DNA of 64,000 nt from Devosia sp. 66-22. GTDB lineage: Bacteria; Pseudomonadota; Alphaproteobacteria; Rhizobiales; Devosiaceae. Of this stretch, positions 1 through 9,453 are shown piece by piece. The translations under genes and the position numbers were made by a program. The notes beneath the pieces were generated by a model, which searched no databases, was not told where the DNA came from, and was given only the letters and a program-made list of their open reading frames with translations. Where the stretch lies: assembly GCA_001899065.1 (NCBI GenBank), contig MKUZ01000009.1, forward strand, positions 124,001-188,000. Direction: 5' to 3'. The number at the start of each line of letters is the position of its first letter. The first letter of the stretch is position 1.

Positions 1-762
1 ATCGACCGGCAGCTGGTCAGCCGCGGCGCGGCGCGCTCGGTGACCGGCCTCGCCTCGATGCTCGCCCATGAGATCAAGAACCCGCTGTCGGGCATCCGGG
101 GCGCGGCGCAGCTCCTCGAACAGTCGGTGACGGCGGACGAGCTGCCGCTAGCCCGGCTCGTGCGCGAGGAGGTGGACCGGATCGTCGACCTGATCGACCG
201 CGTCGAAGTGTTCGGCGACGACCGGCCGATCGAGCGCGAGGCGATCAACATCCACGTCGTGCTCGACCGGGTTAAGCTGCTCGCCAAGAACGGCGTGGCG
301 CGGAACATCACCTTCTCGGAGGACTACGATCCGTCGCTGCCGCCGGTCTATGGCAACCGCGACCAGCTCATCCAGGTCTTCCTCAATCTGGTGAAGAATG
401 CCGCGGAAGCCCTTGAACGGACACCGAAAGGCGAAATCCGCATCTCGACGGCCTTCCGCCCAGGCATCCGCATCGCGGTGCAGGGCGTGGCGCAGCGTAT
501 CTCGCTGCCGCTCGAGATCGTCATCGAGGACAACGGGCCGGGCGTACCGGCCGACCTCCTGCCGATCCTGTTCGATCCGTTCGTGACGACCAAAGCCAAT
601 GGAAGTGGCCTGGGACTTGCATTGGTAGCCAAGATTGTCGGCGACCACGGTGGCGTGATCGACCACGACAGCCGTCCGGGCCGCACGCGCTTCCGCGTGC
701 TGCTGCCGGTCGCGAGAGGTTTAGAGATGCCTGAAGAGACGTCCGGGGGCGCTGTCCAATGA
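1..762 (+). CDS. ntrB: Nitrogen regulation sensor kinase NtrB (5' end cut by window)
   Basis: This is the C-terminal part of the NtrB (GlnL) histidine kinase/phosphatase, which phosphorylates NtrC under nitrogen limitation and is controlled by PII proteins. The frame is open from base 1, so the N-terminal PAS sensor region lies outside the window. Visible are the HisKA motif [11 protein letters not shown] with the phosphoacceptor His near residue 23 of the fragment, the N box ([12 protein letters not shown]), the G1 box (IEDNGPGVP) and the F/G2 region ([19 protein letters not shown]), so the kinase core is intact. The stop overlaps the ntrC start as ATGA, showing translational coupling to its cognate regulator. 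The assignment rests on the motifs plus the NtrC neighbour and is secure. Confidence 0.95.
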   Translation: MDRQLVSRGAARSVTGLASMLAHEIKNPLSGIRGAAQLLEQSVTADELPLARLVREEVDRIVDLIDRVEVFGDDRPIEREAINIHVVLDRVKLLAKNGVARNITFSEDYDPSLPPVYGNRDQLIQVFLNLVKNAAEALERTPKGEIRISTAFRPGIRIAVQGVAQRISLPLEIVIEDNGPGVPADLLPILFDPFVTTKANGSGLGLALVAKIVGDHGGVIDHDSRPGRTRFRVLLPVARGLEMPEETSGGAVQ

Positions 763-2207
763 GCCATACGATCCTGCTCGCCGATGACGACGCGGCCATC
801 CGCATGGTGCTCAACCAGGCGCTGTCGCGCGCCGGCTACGAGGTGCGCCCGACGGGCAATCTGTCGACCATGTGGAACTGGGCGAGCCGCGGCGAGGGCG
901 ACCTGCTGATCACCGACGTGATGATGCCGGACGGCAATGCCTTCGAGATCATGCCCAAGATCAAGAAGCTCCGGCCCGACCTGCCCATCGTGGTGATGAG
1001 CGCGCAGAACACCTTCATGACGGCGATCCGCGCCAATGAGGTGGGGGCGTATGAGTACCTGCCCAAGCCGTTCGACATCACCGAAGTGCTCTCGGTGGTG
1101 GCGCGGGCGCTCGCCGATGCGAGAAAGCCGGGCAAGGACAGCAAGAAGGCCGACGAGCCAGGCGAGACGATGCCGCTGGTCGGCCGGTCGGCCGCGATGC
1201 AGGACATCTACCGCGCGCTGGCGCGGCTGATGCAGACCGACCTGACGGTGACCATCACCGGCGAGAGCGGCACCGGCAAGGAACTGGTGGCGCGCGCGCT
1301 GCACGATTTCGGCCGGCGCCGGAACGGGCCGTTCGTCGCCATCAACATGGCGGCGATCCCGCGCGATCTGATCGAGGCCGAACTGTTCGGACACGAGAAG
1401 GGCGCCTTCACCGGCGCCACGTCGCGGTCGTCGGGCCGCTTCGAGCAGGCCGAAGGTGGAACGCTGTTCCTCGACGAGATCGGCGACATGCCCATGGACG
1501 CCCAGACGCGGCTGCTGCGCGTGCTGCAGGAGGGCGAGTACACGATGGTGGGCGGGCGCACGCCGATCAAGTCGAACGTGCGCATCGTCGCCGCCACGCA
1601 TCGCGACCTCGGCCAGATGATCCGGCAGGGCCTGTTCCGCGAGGATCTCTATTATCGCCTGAACGTCGTTCCAATCCGACTGCCGCCGCTGCGCGAGCGC
1701 ACCGACGACATCACCGATCTGGTTAACCATTTCCTGCGCGCGGCGCAGCGCGAGGGCGAGCCGGTCAAGACCATCTCGCCCGACGCGATCAAGCTGATGC
1801 AGGCCTATGCATGGCCGGGCAATGTGCGCGAGCTCGAGAACCTCGTGCGGCGACTGAGCGCGCTCTATGCCGATGAGAGCATCTCGCGCGAGATCGTGCA
1901 GACCGAGCTCAACATCGCCGACCGGCAGTCGGTGCCGGTCGCGTCCGATCCGATGGACGTGTCGTCGGCGGTCGAAACGCATGTGGCGCAATTGCTGCGC
2001 GAGCACGAACCCAAGCTGCCGCCGGCCGGGCTCTACCAGCGCGTGCTCGACAAGGTGGAAGCACCGCTGATCGCCATGGTGCTCAATGCCTGCGGCGGCA
2101 ACCAGATCAAGGCGTCGGAGCTATTGGGGCTCAACCGCAATACGCTGCGCAAGAAAATCCGCGCGCATTCGATCGAGATCGTCAAGCACAGCCGGCGGGG
2201 CGGGTAG
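759..2207 (+). CDS. ntrC: Nitrogen regulation response regulator NtrC
   Basis: NtrC (GlnG) activates sigma-54 promoters of nitrogen-scavenging genes once phosphorylated by NtrB. The 482-residue protein has the full three-domain plan. A receiver domain carries acidic residues D9-D11 and phosphoacceptor D53 ([11 protein letters not shown]). A central AAA+ domain has Walker A GESGTGKE, the sigma-54 contact loop GAFTGA and Walker [15 protein letters not shown]-terminal Fis-type helix-turn-helix is visible near the end ([17 protein letters not shown]). Length matches the family. It starts inside the ntrB stop (ATGA overlap). Unlike the NtrX paralogue downstream, every ATPase motif is canonical, so this is the sigma-54 activator of the pair. 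Confidence 0.97.
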   Translation: MSHTILLADDDAAIRMVLNQALSRAGYEVRPTGNLSTMWNWASRGEGDLLITDVMMPDGNAFEIMPKIKKLRPDLPIVVMSAQNTFMTAIRANEVGAYEYLPKPFDITEVLSVVARALADARKPGKDSKKADEPGETMPLVGRSAAMQDIYRALARLMQTDLTVTITGESGTGKELVARALHDFGRRRNGPFVAINMAAIPRDLIEAELFGHEKGAFTGATSRSSGRFEQAEGGTLFLDEIGDMPMDAQTRLLRVLQEGEYTMVGGRTPIKSNVRIVAATHRDLGQMIRQGLFREDLYYRLNVVPIRLPPLRERTDDITDLVNHFLRAAQREGEPVKTISPDAIKLMQAYAWPGNVRELENLVRRLSALYADESISREIVQTELNIADRQSVPVASDPMDVSSAVETHVAQLLREHEPKLPPAGLYQRVLDKVEAPLIAMVLNACGGNQIKASELLGLNRNTLRKKIRAHSIEIVKHSRRGG

Positions 2208-2225
2208 GGCATCCACCTTCCGGCA

Positions 2226-2303
2226 GCCCGCGAAAGCTGGGAGTTTGCGCAAACTCCTCGGTCCGTCATGGCCGGGCGAAGCCCCGTCCCGGCTTTCGCG
2301 GCC
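2226..2303. repeat. REP-like nested palindrome
   Basis: Between ntrC and the small minus-strand gene lies a 15-bp stem (2228-2242 with 2287-2301, one G-T wobble). It encloses a perfect 18-bp palindrome at 2240-2257. Such nested G+C-rich palindromes between genes resemble the dispersed REP-type elements of Hyphomicrobiales. It could also act as a bidirectional transcription barrier, but there is no T-run. A repeat-family assignment would need the rest of the genome. Confidence 0.5.
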
Positions 2304-2325
2304 CGATGGGGGATGGGCTCCGCGA

Positions 2326-2520
2326 CTACTCCTCGACCCATGAGTCGAACGTTCCGTCCTTCTTCAGCCGCGCGATCATCCAGCCGTTGCGGCCTTGGCG
2401 GACCTCGAAGTCGAAATCGGGCTCGATGGTGCGGTAGACGTCGGCCGTGTTGCGCGCCGATTCTTCGGTGGCACGGACGAGGGTGGAGGCGCCGGGTTCT
2501 GAGACGAAGGCTCGCGACAT
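2326..2520 (-). CDS. Small conserved-looking hypothetical protein
   Basis: A 64-residue acidic protein of unknown function lies in the gap between ntrC and ntrY on the opposite strand. It is mostly hydrophilic with no membrane segment or cysteine. The centre carries acidic and aromatic residues (EPDFDFEV) followed by a basic patch (GRNGWMIARLKK), like a small folded domain. The ATG start at 2520 is preceded by a weak AGG-type ribosome site. I call it a gene because the composition is protein-like and the overlapping plus-strand frame is Arg/Ser/Pro-rich shadow sequence. I do not recognise the family. Confidence 0.55.
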   Translation of the reverse strand: MSRAFVSEPGASTLVRATEESARNTADVYRTIEPDFDFEVRQGRNGWMIARLKKDGTFDSWVEE

Positions 2521-2663
2521 CTGCCTAGAATGCGCACAATCCCAACAGGTTCAAGCCGCCCGGACAGGGTAGTGTCACATTTCGGCAACAATTGTCTTGA
2601 AGGGTCGGCTCGATTGGGTCACCTTACCTCCACTTTGCGGCATTCCGGGAAACGGTCTGTGAC

Positions 2664-5012
2664 ATGAGCGACACAGCACTGGCCAGCACTGGCTTCCCGG
2701 CCGAGCAGGACGCAGCGCCGCCAGCTCCCACCAATTCTCTGTTCACCGAGCGCGGCCGCAAGGCGCTGCGCGCGGTCGGCCTCATCATCGTGGTGCTGTC
2801 GGTGCTGGTGGCGTCGGGCTCGTTCCTGATCATGACGGGGACGACCAATATCGAGCCGACGCCGGAGGTATGGACGATCATCTGGATCGCCAACGGCCTG
2901 CTGGTGCTCCTCGTGATCGCGCTGGTCGTCACCGAGGCGATGCTGCTGCTCCAGTCGCGCTTCCTGCGGCAGGCCGGCTCGGGGCTGCAACTGCGCATGG
3001 TGGCGATGTTCGCGGCGGCCGCGGCGGTGCCGGCGATCATCGTGGCGATCGTTGCGACCATCTCGCTCAACCAGGGCCTCGACCAGTGGTTCTCCGAGCG
3101 CACCAAGACCATGGTGGAAGCATCGCGGCTCGTGGCGCGCTCCTACATGCTCGAGCACGCGCAGGTGCTGCGCGACGACATCATCTGGACCGCGGGCGAG
3201 CTCGAGCAGGCGCGGGCGACGTTCGAGACCGACCGCGTGCAGTATCAGCGCATCCTCACGGCGCTCGCCGTGACGCGCTCGCTGCCCTTTGCGACGCTGG
3301 TGTCGAGCGACGGCGATACGCTGATGCGGGCCCAGATCAACGCGCAGAACGTGTCGCCGCAGCTTCCCGACGGCCTCATCCCGCATGTCACCGAGGGCGT
3401 GCCGACGCTGATTTCGCCGGGCGACACCCAACTCGTAGGCGCCATCCAGAAGCTGCGCGGCTATGACGATACCTATCTGTTCGTGGCGCGGCCGGTGAAC
3501 GCCGAAGTGCTCGAATTCATGCGGCTCACCGACGACAACGTCACCGAGTACCGCCAGTACGAATCCAACCGGCTGGTGTTCCAGATCACCTTCACGATCA
3601 TGTATCTGGGCCTCGCCCTGGTGCTGCTGCTGGCGGCGCTGTGGGTGGGGATCGCGCTCGCCAACCGCTTCGTCGACCCGATCCGCAATCTGATGATCGC
3701 TTCCAACCGCGTATCGAACGGCGACCTCGACGTGCAGGTGCCGGTGCTGCCGGGCAGGGGCGATCTGCGCGATCTGAGCAACCGCTTCAACACCATGACG
3801 CGCCAGCTCAAGACCCAGCACGTGGCGCTGGTCCAGGCCAACGAGACCAACGAGAAGCGCCGGCAGTTCACCGAGGCGGTGGTGGAGGGCGTGTCGGCCG
3901 GCATCATCGGCCTCGACGCGTTCGGGGCGATCACGCTGTTCAACGCGCGCGCCTCGGAAATGCTGGGGCATGACGAGCTGTCGGTGGTCGGCCAGCAACT
4001 GGGCGAAGTCGTGCCGGCGCTGGCCCAGATCGTCGACCGGGCGAAATCGTCGCGGCGCGGCCAGATCCGCGACCAGATCGAGATCGGCTCGGGGCCGGAC
4101 TACCGGACCTACCAGGTGCAGCTGACGCGCGAAGGCACGATGGCCGAGTCCAAGGGCTATGTGATCACGCTCGACGACATCACCGATCTGCTGTCGGCGC
4201 AGCGCACCGGCGCCTGGGCCGATGTGGCGCGCCGCATCGCGCATGAGATCAAGAACCCGCTGACGCCGATCCAGCTTTCGGCCGAGCGCCTGCGCCGCCG
4301 CTACGCCAAAAAGCTCGAGGACGATTTCGAGGTCTTCGACAAATCGATCAACACGATCCTGAGGCAGGTGGGCGATATCGGGCGCATGGTGGACGAGTTC
4401 TCGTCTTTCGCGCGGATGCCGGAAGCCAAGCCGGTGCTGGGCGACCTGACCGAGACAGTGCGCAATTCGGTGTTCCTCGAAAGCGTGCGGCTGCCAGACC
4501 TCCAGATCAAGATGGAGCTGCCCGAGGCGCCGCTGACCGCCTATTTCGACCAGCGGCTGATCTCGCAGGTGCTGACCAACCTGATCAAGAACGCCACCGA
4601 GGCCATCGAGGGGGCCGGCATCGAGGCGATCAAGGACCCGCTGATCACGGTCAACGTGCACCCCGAGGGCGACAAGGCGCGCCTGTCGATCTCCGACAAC
4701 GGCAAGGGCTGGCCGAAGGAAAACCGGCAGCGCCTGCTCGAACCCTATGTGACCACGCGCGAAAAAGGCACCGGACTGGGGCTTGCCATTGTCGCCCGGA
4801 TCATCGAACAGCATGGCGGTACGGTCGACCTGATCGACGCCGAACCCGACGAGGCGGGGCGCGTTGGCGCCTGCTTCACCTTCACCCTGCCGCTCAATTC
4901 TCCCAACGAGCCGGCGGAACCGTCCAACGAGAGAGCCGAAGGCGAGGCTGCGTCAGAGCTCCAGCCCGAAGGCCGAGAGGAGCCGCCCGTGCTGGCGGTG
5001 GAGAAGACGTAG
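2664..5012 (+). CDS. ntrY: Nitrogen regulation sensor kinase NtrY
   Basis: NtrY is the membrane histidine kinase paired with NtrX; in alphaproteobacteria the pair links nitrogen, redox and envelope responses. The 782-residue protein has hydrophobic N-terminal segments (around residues 35-55, 70-95 and 110-135). A long extracytoplasmic region follows, then a further membrane helix near 310-330, a HAMP segment (ANRFVDPIRNLMIASNRVSNG), a PAS domain (IIGLDAFGAITLFNARASEMLG), the HisKA motif [16 protein letters not shown] and an HATPase domain (NLIKNATEAIEG, ISDNGKGWP, TREKGTGLGLAIV). The tail is Glu/Ala-rich. It ends one base before ntrX, so the two are probably cotranscribed. Confidence 0.95.
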   Translation: MSDTALASTGFPAEQDAAPPAPTNSLFTERGRKALRAVGLIIVVLSVLVASGSFLIMTGTTNIEPTPEVWTIIWIANGLLVLLVIALVVTEAMLLLQSRFLRQAGSGLQLRMVAMFAAAAAVPAIIVAIVATISLNQGLDQWFSERTKTMVEASRLVARSYMLEHAQVLRDDIIWTAGELEQARATFETDRVQYQRILTALAVTRSLPFATLVSSDGDTLMRAQINAQNVSPQLPDGLIPHVTEGVPTLISPGDTQLVGAIQKLRGYDDTYLFVARPVNAEVLEFMRLTDDNVTEYRQYESNRLVFQITFTIMYLGLALVLLLAALWVGIALANRFVDPIRNLMIASNRVSNGDLDVQVPVLPGRGDLRDLSNRFNTMTRQLKTQHVALVQANETNEKRRQFTEAVVEGVSAGIIGLDAFGAITLFNARASEMLGHDELSVVGQQLGEVVPALAQIVDRAKSSRRGQIRDQIEIGSGPDYRTYQVQLTREGTMAESKGYVITLDDITDLLSAQRTGAWADVARRIAHEIKNPLTPIQLSAERLRRRYAKKLEDDFEVFDKSINTILRQVGDIGRMVDEFSSFARMPEAKPVLGDLTETVRNSVFLESVRLPDLQIKMELPEAPLTAYFDQRLISQVLTNLIKNATEAIEGAGIEAIKDPLITVNVHPEGDKARLSISDNGKGWPKENRQRLLEPYVTTREKGTGLGLAIVARIIEQHGGTVDLIDAEPDEAGRVGACFTFTLPLNSPNEPAEPSNERAEGEAASELQPEGREEPPVLAVEKT

Positions 5013-5013
5013 T

Positions 5014-6396
5014 ATGGCGCGTGACATTCTGATCGTGGACGACGAGGACGATATCCGTGACCTGATCGCGGGCATCCTCGAAGACGAAGGGTATGAGACG
5101 CGGCAGGCGCACGACGCCGATTCCGCCCTCAACGAGATTGCGCGGCGGCGGCCGAGCCTGGTGTTCCTCGACATCTGGATGCAGGGCTCGCGGCTCGACG
5201 GGCTGCAGCTGCTCGATGTGTTCCAGACCCAGCATCCGGAAATGCCGGTGGTCATGATCTCGGGCCACGGCAATGTCGAAACCGCCGTGTCGGCGATCCG
5301 GCGCGGCGCCTACGACTACATCGAAAAGCCGTTCAAGATCGACCGGCTGCTGCTGATCACGCAGCGCGCCATGGAGGCGACGCGGCTCAAGAGCGAGGTC
5401 GAGGAGCTGCGCGGCAAGGCCAATTCGCAGGGCGGCGAGATGGTTGGCGTGTCGGGTGTGCTGCAGGCGGCGCGCGGGGTGATCGAGAAATCGGCGCCGA
5501 CCAATTCGCGCATCTTCATCTCCGGCCCGTCGGGGTCGGGGAAGGGGCTCGCGGCGCGGCTCGTGCACCAGCACAGCCCGCGCGCCGAGGCGCCCTTCGT
5601 CGAAATCAACTGCTCGCTCTATTCGACCGACGAAGTACAGATGGTGCTGTTCGGCCGCGAGACGCGCGAAAAGACCGGCACGGTGCGCACCGAAGTGGGC
5701 GCGCTGGAGCGGGCGCATGGCGGCACGCTCTATCTGAGCGAAGTCGCGGCGCTGCCAGCGGCGGCGCAGGGGGCGCTGCTGCGCATCCTGGTCGAGAACA
5801 AGTTCAACCGCGTGGGCGGCACGGTGGCGGTGCCGATCGACGTGCGCATCATCGCGGGCAGTTCGCAGAATGTGGCGCAGCTCATCGAGGAGCAGGCGTT
5901 CCGCTCCGATTTGTTCCACCGGCTGTCGATCGTGCCGCTGCAGCTCACCCCGCTCAAGGAGCGGCGCGAGGACGTGCCGGCGCTGGTCGATCTGTTCCTC
6001 GACCAGATCGCGCGCATGCACAACCTCAAGAGCCTCACCATCGGCTCCGATGCGATCGCCGTGCTGCAGGCGCAGGACTGGCCGGGCAATGCCCGGCAGC
6101 TGCGCAATTCGATCGAGCGGCTGCTGATCCTGATCAAGGACAGCCAGCCCGAGAATGGTCTCATCACGGCGCAGATGCTGCCGTCCGACATCGGCGAGGT
6201 GCTGCCGACGGTGGGCGACACCGATGAGTCCGCGCATCTGATGAGCCTGCCGCTGCGCGAGGCGCGCGAAGTGTTCGAGCGGCAGTATCTGATGGCGCAG
6301 ATCGAGCGGTTCGGCGGCAACATCTCCAAGACCGCGGAGTTCGTGGGCATGGAGCGCAGCGCGCTGCACCGCAAGATCAAGTCTCTCGGCCTCTGA
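5014..6396 (+). CDS. ntrX: Response regulator NtrX with degenerate AAA+ motifs
   Basis: NtrX is the response-regulator partner of NtrY. The ATG at 5014, one base after the ntrY stop, gives a 460-residue protein starting directly with the receiver domain (MARDILIVDDEDD; phosphoacceptor D53 in LVFLDIWMQG). The central domain keeps a Walker A-like loop (GPSGSGKG) but lacks the sigma-54 GAFTGA loop; the equivalent stretch is RETREKTGTVRTEVG. Walker B reads GGTLYLSEVA, with Ser where Asp is expected. A Fis-type helix-turn-helix is visible at the C-terminus (ISKTAEFVGMERSALHRKIKSLGL). It is therefore probably a DNA-binding regulator that does not work as a sigma-54 ATPase. A longer in-frame start at 4864 would lie inside ntrY and is rejected. 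Confidence 0.93.
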   Translation: MARDILIVDDEDDIRDLIAGILEDEGYETRQAHDADSALNEIARRRPSLVFLDIWMQGSRLDGLQLLDVFQTQHPEMPVVMISGHGNVETAVSAIRRGAYDYIEKPFKIDRLLLITQRAMEATRLKSEVEELRGKANSQGGEMVGVSGVLQAARGVIEKSAPTNSRIFISGPSGSGKGLAARLVHQHSPRAEAPFVEINCSLYSTDEVQMVLFGRETREKTGTVRTEVGALERAHGGTLYLSEVAALPAAAQGALLRILVENKFNRVGGTVAVPIDVRIIAGSSQNVAQLIEEQAFRSDLFHRLSIVPLQLTPLKERREDVPALVDLFLDQIARMHNLKSLTIGSDAIAVLQAQDWPGNARQLRNSIERLLILIKDSQPENGLITAQMLPSDIGEVLPTVGDTDESAHLMSLPLREAREVFERQYLMAQIERFGGNISKTAEFVGMERSALHRKIKSLGL

Positions 6397-6548
6397 GATG
6401 GTTCTGCTAGGCAGGTAGAACCCGGCATGGCATAGTGCCGATCGTGGGGAGGGGCGGACCAGATAAACCGACCGGCGGACAGATCAGGTCTGCCGGATGG
6501 TAAGTCTTGGCGGCAGACAAGACCGCCGAATTTGACAAGAGGCCACAA

Positions 6549-6794
6549 ATGCCCGGCGAAAAGGCACAAAATCTACAGGATGCGTTTCTCAATCACGTTC
6601 GCAAGCAGAAGGTCCCGGTCACGATATTCCTCGTGAACGGCGTCAAGTTGCAGGGCGTCATTACCTGGTTCGACAATTTCTGCTTGCTGCTGCGCCGCGA
6701 TGCTCAGTCGCAACTGGTCTACAAGCACGCGATCTCGACCATCATGCCCGGTGCGCCGATCCAGCTGTTTGATCCCGAGCACGTGGACGATTAA
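6549..6794 (+). CDS. hfq: RNA chaperone Hfq
   Basis: Hfq is the hexameric Sm-like chaperone that helps small RNAs pair with mRNAs. The 81-residue form starting at ATG 6549 begins [15 protein letters not shown] and contains Sm1 ([20 protein letters not shown]) and Sm2 with the diagnostic YKHAISTI. An AAGAGG ribosome site at 6537-6542 lies six bases upstream and decides the start. An in-frame TTG at 6507 would add 14 residues not usual for the family. The gene is followed after nine bases by hflX, the conserved hfq-hflX pairing, and sits downstream of ntrX as in many alphaproteobacteria. Confidence 0.97.
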   Translation: MPGEKAQNLQDAFLNHVRKQKVPVTIFLVNGVKLQGVITWFDNFCLLLRRDAQSQLVYKHAISTIMPGAPIQLFDPEHVDD

Positions 6795-6803
6795 GTACAC
6801 GGC

Positions 6804-8153
6804 ATGACCGATTTCATGGATGACGAGGACCGCTCCGGCGGCCCTCAGCCGTTTGTCGACACCCGCCCGGCCCCGACGCGGGTGGGCCTTATTGTGCCCG
6901 ACGTCCGGGGCAGGGTGACGTCGCACTCGATCGAGGCGCGCCAGGCCGAGTTCGAGGGGCTCGCCAATGCGATCCGCGTCGAGATGGTGTTCTCCGAGAT
7001 CGTCAAGGTGCGCGAGGTCAAGCCCGCGACCTTCATCGGGGGCGGCCATGTCGATGAGCTCAAGCAGAAGGTCAAGGACGGCAAGATCGAGCTGCTGCTC
7101 GTCGATGCCGCGCTCGCGCCGGTGCAGCAGCGCAACCTCGAGACGGAAACCGGCGCCAAGGTGCTGGACCGGACGGCGCTGATCCTCGAGATTTTCGGCG
7201 AGCGCGCCGCAACGCGCGAAGGCGTGCTGCAGGTCGAGCTGGCGCACCTCAACTATCAGCGCAGCCGGCTGGTGCGGAGCTGGACCCACCTCGAGCGCCA
7301 GCGCGGCGGCTTCGGCTTCCTCGGTGGTCCGGGCGAAACCCAGATCGAAACCGACCGCCGCCTGATCGAGGAGCGCGTCAAGCTGCTCGAGGAACGGCTC
7401 GAAAAGGTCAAGAAGACCCGCACGCAGCAGCGCAGCGGCCGCGAGGCGGTGCAGATCCCGATCGTGGCGCTCGTGGGCTACACCAATGCCGGCAAGTCGA
7501 GCCTGTTCAACCGGCTGACCGGGGCAGGGGTTTTTGCCGAGAACCTGCTCTTTGCGACGCTCGACACGACGCTGCGCAAGCTCGAGCTGCCGCATGGCCG
7601 GCAGGTGATGCTGTCGGACACGGTCGGCTTCGTGTCGGAGCTGCCCACGACGCTTGTCGCGGCGTTCCGGGCGACGCTCGAGGAGGTTACCGGCGCCGAC
7701 GTGATCCTCCATGTGCGCGACGTCGCCAATCCCGATAGCGCCGCGCAGGCGTCGGACGTGCTCAAAGTGCTCACCGAGCTCGGCGTTTCGGCCGAGAAGA
7801 CGCCGATCATCGAGGTCTGGAACAAGGTCGATCTGCTCGAGCACCGCGACGTGCTGCAGACGCTGCATGCGGCTGGGCAGGTCGCGGCCACAGTGCCGGT
7901 CTCGGCGCAGACGGGCGAGGGCGTCGACACGCTGCTCGCGGCGGTCGAGACGACGCTGGGGCTCAAGAGCAAGCTCTATCGCGTGCGCATTCCGCACACC
8001 AACGGCGCCGACGTGGGCTGGCTCTACGGCCACGCCGAGATCATCGGCAAGGACGAGCCGGACGAGGAGGGTCAGACCTACGAAGTGCGCGTCGAACCGC
8101 GCCACCGCGACAGCCTCGTGCAGCGCTTCGCCGGACGGATCGAGGCGGCTTAG
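6804..8153 (+). CDS. hflX: Ribosome-associated GTPase HflX
   Basis: HflX is a GTPase that binds and splits stalled 70S ribosomes. The 449-residue protein has the glycine-rich N-terminal HflX domain (FIGGGHVDELKQ; RGGFGFLGGPGETQIE), a helical linker, and the G domain with G1 GYTNAGKSSLFNRLTG, G3 DTVGFVSELP and G4 NKVD. The C-terminus carries a small extra domain typical of the family. The first 40 residues are acidic and variable. It follows hfq after nine bases, so they are probably one operon. Its stop overlaps the convergent mazG stop by four bases. Confidence 0.96.
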   Translation: MTDFMDDEDRSGGPQPFVDTRPAPTRVGLIVPDVRGRVTSHSIEARQAEFEGLANAIRVEMVFSEIVKVREVKPATFIGGGHVDELKQKVKDGKIELLLVDAALAPVQQRNLETETGAKVLDRTALILEIFGERAATREGVLQVELAHLNYQRSRLVRSWTHLERQRGGFGFLGGPGETQIETDRRLIEERVKLLEERLEKVKKTRTQQRSGREAVQIPIVALVGYTNAGKSSLFNRLTGAGVFAENLLFATLDTTLRKLELPHGRQVMLSDTVGFVSELPTTLVAAFRATLEEVTGADVILHVRDVANPDSAAQASDVLKVLTELGVSAEKTPIIEVWNKVDLLEHRDVLQTLHAAGQVAATVPVSAQTGEGVDTLLAAVETTLGLKSKLYRVRIPHTNGADVGWLYGHAEIIGKDEPDEEGQTYEVRVEPRHRDSLVQRFAGRIEAA

Positions 8154-8971
8154 CTCGCCTTGTCCGCGGCGCGGATCTCGTTCCAGTAGCCGTCGAGCCG
8201 TTCGAGGCCGGCATCTGCCATGGCGACGCCGTCCGCTTTCGCGCGATCCTCGACATAGTGGAAGCGGCGGGTGAACTTGGCGTTGGCGTCGCGCAGCGCC
8301 GCTTCGGGGTCGATGTGCAGGTGCCGCGCCAGATTGGCGACGGCGAACAGCAGATCGCCCATCTCCTCATGGCGCTGCCTGTTGGTCGCGGCCGCCTGGA
8401 GCTCGTCCAGCTCCTCGGTGACCTTGGCCAGCACCGCGGGCACGTCGGGCCAGTCGAAGCCGACCTTGGCGGCGCGCTTGGTGAGCTTTTCGGCGCGGGC
8501 GAGGGACGGGAGCACCATGGGCACGTCATCGAGCACCGAGGCCTCGCCGTCGCGCTTGCTGGCTTTGGCCTTGCGCTCGTCCTCCTTGACGTCGTCCCAG
8601 CGCGCCTTGGCGCCGCCGGCGTCACGCGCGGCCTGTTCGCCGAACACATGCGGATGACGGCGGATCAGCTTCTCGGTGATCGCCTGGACGACATCGCCGA
8701 AATCGAACCGGCCGTCCTCGGTCGCCATCTGGGCGTGGAACACGGGCTGCAGCAGCAGATCGCCGAGTTCGTCGCGCAGATCGTCGAAGTCCTGCCGCTC
8801 GATGGCGTCGGCGACCTCGTAGGCTTCCTCGATCGTGTAGTTGCGGATCGACATGTAGTCCTGCGCGAGATCCCACGGGCAGCCGCCGTCGGGATTGCGC
8901 AGCGCGGCCATGATTTCGAGCAGGCGGGAGATGTCGCGGGAGGGCTGGATAGGCGTCGCGTCGGCGGTCAT
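8150..8971 (-). CDS. mazG: Nucleoside triphosphate pyrophosphohydrolase MazG
   Basis: MazG hydrolyses (d)NTPs to monophosphates and pyrophosphate, a housecleaning and stress-related activity. The 273-residue protein contains two MazG-fold halves. The first has NPDGGCPWDLAQ followed by the metal-binding helices EEAYEVADAIE and LRDELGDLLLQ. The second has EEMGDLLFAVANLARHLHIDP and the closing segment AKFTRRFHYVED. Length matches the two-domain enterobacterial-type enzyme. It is convergent with hflX and separated by 88 bases from the upstream ridA-like gene, so it may belong to the same minus-strand run. Confidence 0.93.
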   Translation of the reverse strand: MTADATPIQPSRDISRLLEIMAALRNPDGGCPWDLAQDYMSIRNYTIEEAYEVADAIERQDFDDLRDELGDLLLQPVFHAQMATEDGRFDFGDVVQAITEKLIRRHPHVFGEQAARDAGGAKARWDDVKEDERKAKASKRDGEASVLDDVPMVLPSLARAEKLTKRAAKVGFDWPDVPAVLAKVTEELDELQAAATNRQRHEEMGDLLFAVANLARHLHIDPEAALRDANAKFTRRFHYVEDRAKADGVAMADAGLERLDGYWNEIRAADKAS

Positions 8972-9059
8972 TTCGGTATCCCTGCGATTCGCATAAGATA
9001 TATTATGGAACTATCGGATGGATCGGACCGGCTGGAATTGCCGGCATTTGATCCAAATG

Positions 9060-9449
9060 TCAGGCCGGTGCCAGCACGGCCGTTGCCGTGATCTCGATCC
9101 TGAGGCCGTCGGCCAGCAGCTCCTTGACCACGACCGTGGCGCGCACCGGGTACGGCTTGGTCGTGAAGAACTCGGCGTAGACCTTGTTCATGCCCCTGGC
9201 GTCGGCGCGCTCGATCAGAAACACGCGCAGGTCGACGATGTCGCGCAGCGTGCCGCCCGCAGCGCGCACCGCCTGATCGAGATTGTTGAGCGTCTGGCGC
9301 GTCTGGTCCTCGATGCCGCCCTGGACGATCTCGCCGGTCTTTGGGTCCTCGGCGATGGCCACGAGCCACACATGGTTGCCGGCACGATTGGCGTCGCTGA
9401 TCGGCGCGGAACTGGGCGCGATGCCGGTGGCGATGGAGTCGAACGGCAT
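9060..9449 (-). CDS. RidA/YjgF/YER057c family protein
   Basis: A 129-residue member of the Rid superfamily. RidA proper deaminates reactive enamine/imine intermediates from PLP enzymes. Family landmarks are TLNNLDQAVRAAGGTLRDIVDLRVFL in the middle, and KPYPVRATVVVKELLADG, where the Arg of the PxRxT-like segment corresponds to the substrate-carboxylate-binding Arg, followed by the RIEITATAV strand. It is therefore probably a competent imine deaminase, although several Rid subfamilies differ in substrate. It starts four bases after the metallo-hydrolase stop and ends the long rlpA-to-rid run. The exact subfamily is not determined. Confidence 0.88.
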   Translation of the reverse strand: MPFDSIATGIAPSSAPISDANRAGNHVWLVAIAEDPKTGEIVQGGIEDQTRQTLNNLDQAVRAAGGTLRDIVDLRVFLIERADARGMNKVYAEFFTTKPYPVRATVVVKELLADGLRIEITATAVLAPA

Positions 9450-9453
9450 GGCG

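Noticed and set aside
348-2006. Long minus-strand frames opposite ntrBC, and similar ones opposite ntrY (2619-4814) and metG (10798-12855)
   Set aside because: All are antisense to genes with complete motif sets and show the same His/Arg-rich composition without any recognisable domain.
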